A DNA stretch of 16,944 nucleotides from JBLHKE01 sp047619485 (GTDB taxonomy: Bacteria > Verrucomicrobiota > Verrucomicrobiia > Verrucomicrobiales > DEV007), in NCBI GenBank assembly GCA_047619485.1, contig JBLHKE010000072.1, positions 1 to 16,944 on the forward strand. Direction: 5' to 3'. Below, one piece after another: positions 14,864 to 16,944 of this stretch. Numbering within the stretch: position 1 is the first letter of the stretch; each line of letters starts with the position of its first letter. Position numbers and translations under genes: made by a program. Below the pieces are notes generated by a model, which saw only the letters and a program-made list of their open reading frames with translations, did not search any database and had not been told where the DNA came from.

Positions 14864-15030
14864 CTAGGAGCCTGTCGGACTTACCCGCTCCGGCAAGAAT
14901 CATTTTAGAATTCGCCCAGATCCGGCCGCTGAATCGTCATTAAATCCATTTAAATCCTCCCCAGCAAACGGATCTGGATCGGAATTCTAAAACGTTTTGC
15001 TCGAATCCTCTAAGTCCGACAGGCTCCTAG
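14864..15030. mobile_element. Second MITE-like foldback element, CTAG ends
   Basis: CTAGGAGCCTGTCGGACTTA (14864-14883) is the exact reverse complement of 15011-15030, a 20-bp perfect terminal repeat. Pairing resumes inwards: TTTTAGAATTC (14903-14913) with GAATTCTAAAA (14982-14992), and CAGATCCG (14917-14924) with CGGATCTG (14969-14976), around an AT-rich centre. If the outer palindromic CTAG is a 4-bp target duplication, the element proper is 14868-15026, 159 bp, starting GAGCCTGTCGG. CTAG fits the YTAR target preference known for IS5-group elements, but the link is an inference. No transposase frame is present. It shares no visible sequence with the GGGCACCTCCG element. Confidence 0.78.
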
Positions 15031-15155
15031 CGGCCCACTAGACTAGCCAACGGAGCGGGGGGCGCCTCGCCTGCCATCTGGACAACCAGGACCTGAGCCA
15101 CCACACAGATGCAGGCACTCTGCCCATTGGCGTTAGGTCAGATAGGTACCTCCAT

Positions 15156-15306
15156 GTAGCGTAGCCTTTAGGCTGCGTCAGAAACGGCCGTCCCGTTTGC
15201 GCATCGCCAGTGCTCTCGACGACACGCCAGACGCTCTTAGATTCCGTTCCTATGCTGGCGATCAGAAAACGGGATCACTCCGGACGCAGCCTAACGGCTA
15301 CGCTAC
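15156..15306. repeat. 151-bp palindromic repeat next to the radical SAM gene
   Basis: GTAGCGTAGCC (15156-15166) pairs with GGCTACGCTAC (15296-15306), TTAGGCTGCGTC (15168-15179) with GACGCAGCCTAA (15283-15294), CCCGTTT (15192-15198) with AAACGGG (15267-15273), and ATCGCCAG (15203-15210) with CTGGCGAT (15255-15262). This gives arms of about 55 bp around a 44-bp centre. No flanking duplication is visible. It ends 13 bp past the stop of the minus-strand radical SAM gene, so in RNA it would form a long hairpin at that transcript's 3' end. Confidence 0.78.
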
Positions 15307-15319
15307 GATACGGCTTCGA

Positions 15320-16639
15320 CTAGCTGCGCGCCCGGCGCAGTTCATCCTGGCGCTTGAAATAACCACGCCGGCGCTCGTCAATGAACTCGTCTGAATAGAT
15401 TCGCCGCGCGAGTTCCCTAAAGCCGACCTCTAGCTCGGTCACGCTCATACTCTCTGGGAGGTAGTTCACATCGAACAAGGTGCACAGCTCCCAAGCGCCC
15501 TCCTGCAGCAGGCGCTTGTCCTGTTTCAATCGATCATACAACGGTGTCCCCGGAAACGGCGTCATCACCGTGATCTGCACTTCATACAGGCCGGTCTCGC
15601 GGACGAAATCGAACACCGCATCAAACGAGGTGCGGTCGGTGTGGTCCAGGCCGAGGACGAAGCACCCGTTTACCGTGATCCCTGCGTCCTGCACGGCGGC
15701 GATCGCCTCCCGGTAACGGTCCGTCTGCTTGTGCTTCCAGTTCGCCTTGTGCTCCAGTCCGTCGAGCCCCGCCCCGGGACTCTCGAGACCGATGAGGACC
15801 TGTGCGCAACCCGCTTCTTTCATCAGTCGCAACAACTCCGGATCACGCGCCACCGACACGTCGGTCTCAGTGAACCAGCGCAAGCCCTCCGGCGCCAGAG
15901 CTCTCATTAACTCCCTCCCGTGGCGTTTGTCCGCAAAGGTGTTGTCGTCTGCAAATTCGATAAATGGCTGCGTCCACTGCTCTTTGATCTTGCGGATCTC
16001 GGCGACCACTTTCTCCACCGGCTTCGTCTTGAAACCCGGCGATAGCCGGATCGATGCGGCGCAAAAATCGCAGTGGTAGGGGCAGCCGCGTTGCGTCTGC
16101 ACGGTGAGCCGATTGTATTTCGAAATGTCCAGCAGTTCGAAGCGCGGCATCGGTGCCTCCGCCAGATCGAACGAGTTCCCACGCGCGTCGTAGCTCGGTT
16201 TGAGCCGGTTTCCTAACAGATCACTAATCACCTCGCCCCAGACCGGCTCTGCCTCGCCGATCACGATCGAGTCGGCATGCGGAGCAGCGTCCTCCGGCAC
16301 CATCGTCACGTGCAACCCGCCCAACAGCACAGTGACCCCTGCCTCCCGGTAGCGGTCGGCCAGCGAGTAGGCGTCTTTGATCATCGCGCTGAAACTCGAG
16401 ATCGCCACGGCATCGAAATTGCCCGGTAACTCCCCACCCAGCTCCTCGAGGTCGGGGATTTCCAGATACTCGATCTCGATCGACTCCGGCGTCATCCCCG
16501 CCAGCGTCAACAGCCCGAGGCTGGGCAGCGAAGCGATCACTTTCGATCGCTCGACGAACCCCGGCAGCGTGAGCCCAATCTCCATCAACTCCTGGTTGTG
16601 GCAGCGCACGCCACTCATCGCGATCAACCCCAGCCTCAC
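15320..16639 (-). CDS. B12-binding-domain radical SAM protein
   Basis: The product has 439 residues from a GTG start. The N-terminal half (about 1-150) is a cobalamin-binding Rossmann-like domain: 'LPSLGLLTLAGMTP' (38-51), 'AISSFSAMIKDAY' (79-91) and 'LLGGLHVTMVPEDA' (105-118). The usual DxHxxG lower-ligand motif is not apparent, as in many of this class. The radical SAM barrel follows, with the 4Fe-4S motif CPYHCDFC (Cys186, Cys190, Cys193) and 'IEFADDNTFADKR' (227-239), 'VLIGLESPG' (281-289) and 'MTPFPGTPLYDRL' (359-371). The substrate is unknown; relatives methylate or rearrange lipids, tetrapyrroles and natural products. GTG at 16639 was chosen because the protein then opens 'VRLGLIAMSGV', and its GTGA overlaps the stop of the upstream small gene; a further 18 codons upstream are open to an ATG at 16693, in a frame covered by that small gene. 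Confidence 0.88.
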   Translation of the reverse strand: MRLGLIAMSGVRCHNQELMEIGLTLPGFVERSKVIASLPSLGLLTLAGMTPESIEIEYLEIPDLEELGGELPGNFDAVAISSFSAMIKDAYSLADRYREAGVTVLLGGLHVTMVPEDAAPHADSIVIGEAEPVWGEVISDLLGNRLKPSYDARGNSFDLAEAPMPRFELLDISKYNRLTVQTQRGCPYHCDFCAASIRLSPGFKTKPVEKVVAEIRKIKEQWTQPFIEFADDNTFADKRHGRELMRALAPEGLRWFTETDVSVARDPELLRLMKEAGCAQVLIGLESPGAGLDGLEHKANWKHKQTDRYREAIAAVQDAGITVNGCFVLGLDHTDRTSFDAVFDFVRETGLYEVQITVMTPFPGTPLYDRLKQDKRLLQEGAWELCTLFDVNYLPESMSVTELEVGFRELARRIYSDEFIDERRRGYFKRQDELRRARS

Positions 16640-16797
16640 GATGACCAGCCGGTCGAGGTGAACAGGATTCCAACTAGGACGCCACCCATCCAATCATCAC
16701 AATGGAAGAACATCCCGATGATCACTCCAGAAACCACCCCGAGCAGCATGCCAACCCACCCGATCTTCAACATCCAGATAGTAATCCCGTCGGGCAT
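16636..16797 (-). CDS. Small two-helix membrane protein coupled to the radical SAM gene
   Basis: An ATG at 16797 opens a 53-residue frame. Residues 5-31 (ITIWMLKIGWVGMLLGVV onward to GMFF) and about 37-49 (MGGVLVGILFTST) are hydrophobic, with a polar 'HCDDW' turn (32-36) between. The hydrophobic pattern and small-residue packing (GxxxG-like) look like a genuine membrane hairpin. The TGA stop overlaps the GTG start of the radical SAM gene (GTGA), typical of translational coupling. A GTG 9 bp upstream would add VKK. The frame stays open upstream into the mobile element at 16820, where a TGA stops it. I do not recognise a family. It could be a membrane anchor or partner for the downstream enzyme. 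Confidence 0.6.
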   Translation of the reverse strand: MPDGITIWMLKIGWVGMLLGVVSGVIIGMFFHCDDWMGGVLVGILFTSTGWSS

Positions 16798-16819
16798 TTT
16801 TTTCACATTCCAATACCAA

Positions 16820-16944
16820 GGGCACCTCCGAAAACCTCATGCGGGCTGGAGCTTGATAAAATCCCCGCTGTCTTCGTTGCTAAAGCGCCCACTATCACCA
16901 GATAGCTTAGCGTTTATCGCCTCGCCAGCGGGAATTTTCTCTGC
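16820..16944. mobile_element. 159-bp MITE-like element, copy 2, cut by the window end
   Basis: This stretch matches 6646-6770 at every base except one (C here for G at 6661). It begins with the same GGGCACCTCCGAAAA terminus. The right terminus should lie 34 bases beyond the window. The base pairs to its left are CCAA (16816-16819). It sits 23 bp upstream of the ATG of the small membrane protein, and a GGAGG in its terminus lies in the sense orientation for that gene, but too far (about 24-27 bp) to be a normal ribosome binding site. Confidence 0.85.

Larger units (their letters stand above)
14716..15319. other. Non-coding interval with two foldback elements
   Basis: This 604-bp interval between the lipoprotein gene and the radical SAM gene has no supportable gene. 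It holds a CTAG-flanked MITE-like element (14864-15030) and a different 151-bp palindrome (15156-15306). The 148 bp before the first element include a frame open to ATG AAC CGC at 14837 that reads into it. I see nothing recognisable in 15031-15155. Confidence 0.7.

Noticed and set aside
15197..15394. A 65-codon + strand frame spanning the palindrome at 15156-15306.
   Set aside because: Most of it is repeat sequence and it then runs antisense into the radical SAM gene end, so it is not a supportable gene.
1..16944. CRISPR arrays, tRNA or rRNA genes, phage or defence genes.
   Set aside because: No regularly spaced repeats, cloverleaf-like stretches or rRNA-like sequence, and no phage or defence protein motifs were seen on either strand.

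Overview
The window is moderately GC-rich and looks like chromosomal DNA from a member of the Verrucomicrobiota (PVC group). Three things suggest this: an exported 'WPSWRGPLG' PQQ-like beta-propeller protein, a very large exported lamin-tail-domain protein ending in a 'YEIESSTDLSTW' type C-terminal module, and the near-absence of Shine-Dalgarno sequences in front of clear genes. The taxonomic call is an inference from protein style, not from a marker gene.

Layout. 152-4500: two convergent genes for exported proteins, a beta-propeller protein (+) and a 1008-aa protein with five lamin-tail domains (-). A G-rich tract lies just upstream of the latter. 4637-6577: a RecQ-family helicase (-) with an unusual domain order. 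6646-6804: a 159-bp MITE-like element with terminal inverted repeats and a TTTA duplication. 6873-8630: a two-gene unit (+), a possible degenerate HD-domain protein and an MFS transporter. 8728-11336: an exported S41 (CtpA-type) protease followed by tsaD (+). 11441-14141: on the minus strand, in transcription order, holA, a secreted trypsin-like protease and an RsuA-type pseudouridine synthase; the last two overlap by ATGA. 14215-14715: a small lipoprotein (+). 14716-15319: a non-coding interval with two further, unrelated foldback elements. 15320-16797: on the minus strand, a small two-helix membrane protein overlapping (GTGA) a B12-binding radical SAM enzyme. 16820-16944: a second copy of the 159-bp element, cut by the window end.

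Most genes are housekeeping: t6A tRNA modification (tsaD), rRNA pseudouridylation, replisome clamp loading (holA) and helicase repair. Envelope and exported proteins are mixed among them. I see no phage, CRISPR array, defence island or biosynthetic cluster.

The most distinctive signal is the load of small palindromic repeats. Three different foldback families are present, none encoding a transposase. A fourth palindrome sits in frame inside tsaD and adds about 27 residues to its N-terminal region, much as Rickettsia palindromic elements do inside protein genes. The second notable item is an unlisted 53-aa membrane protein translationally coupled to the radical SAM enzyme, with a mobile element 23 bp upstream of its start.
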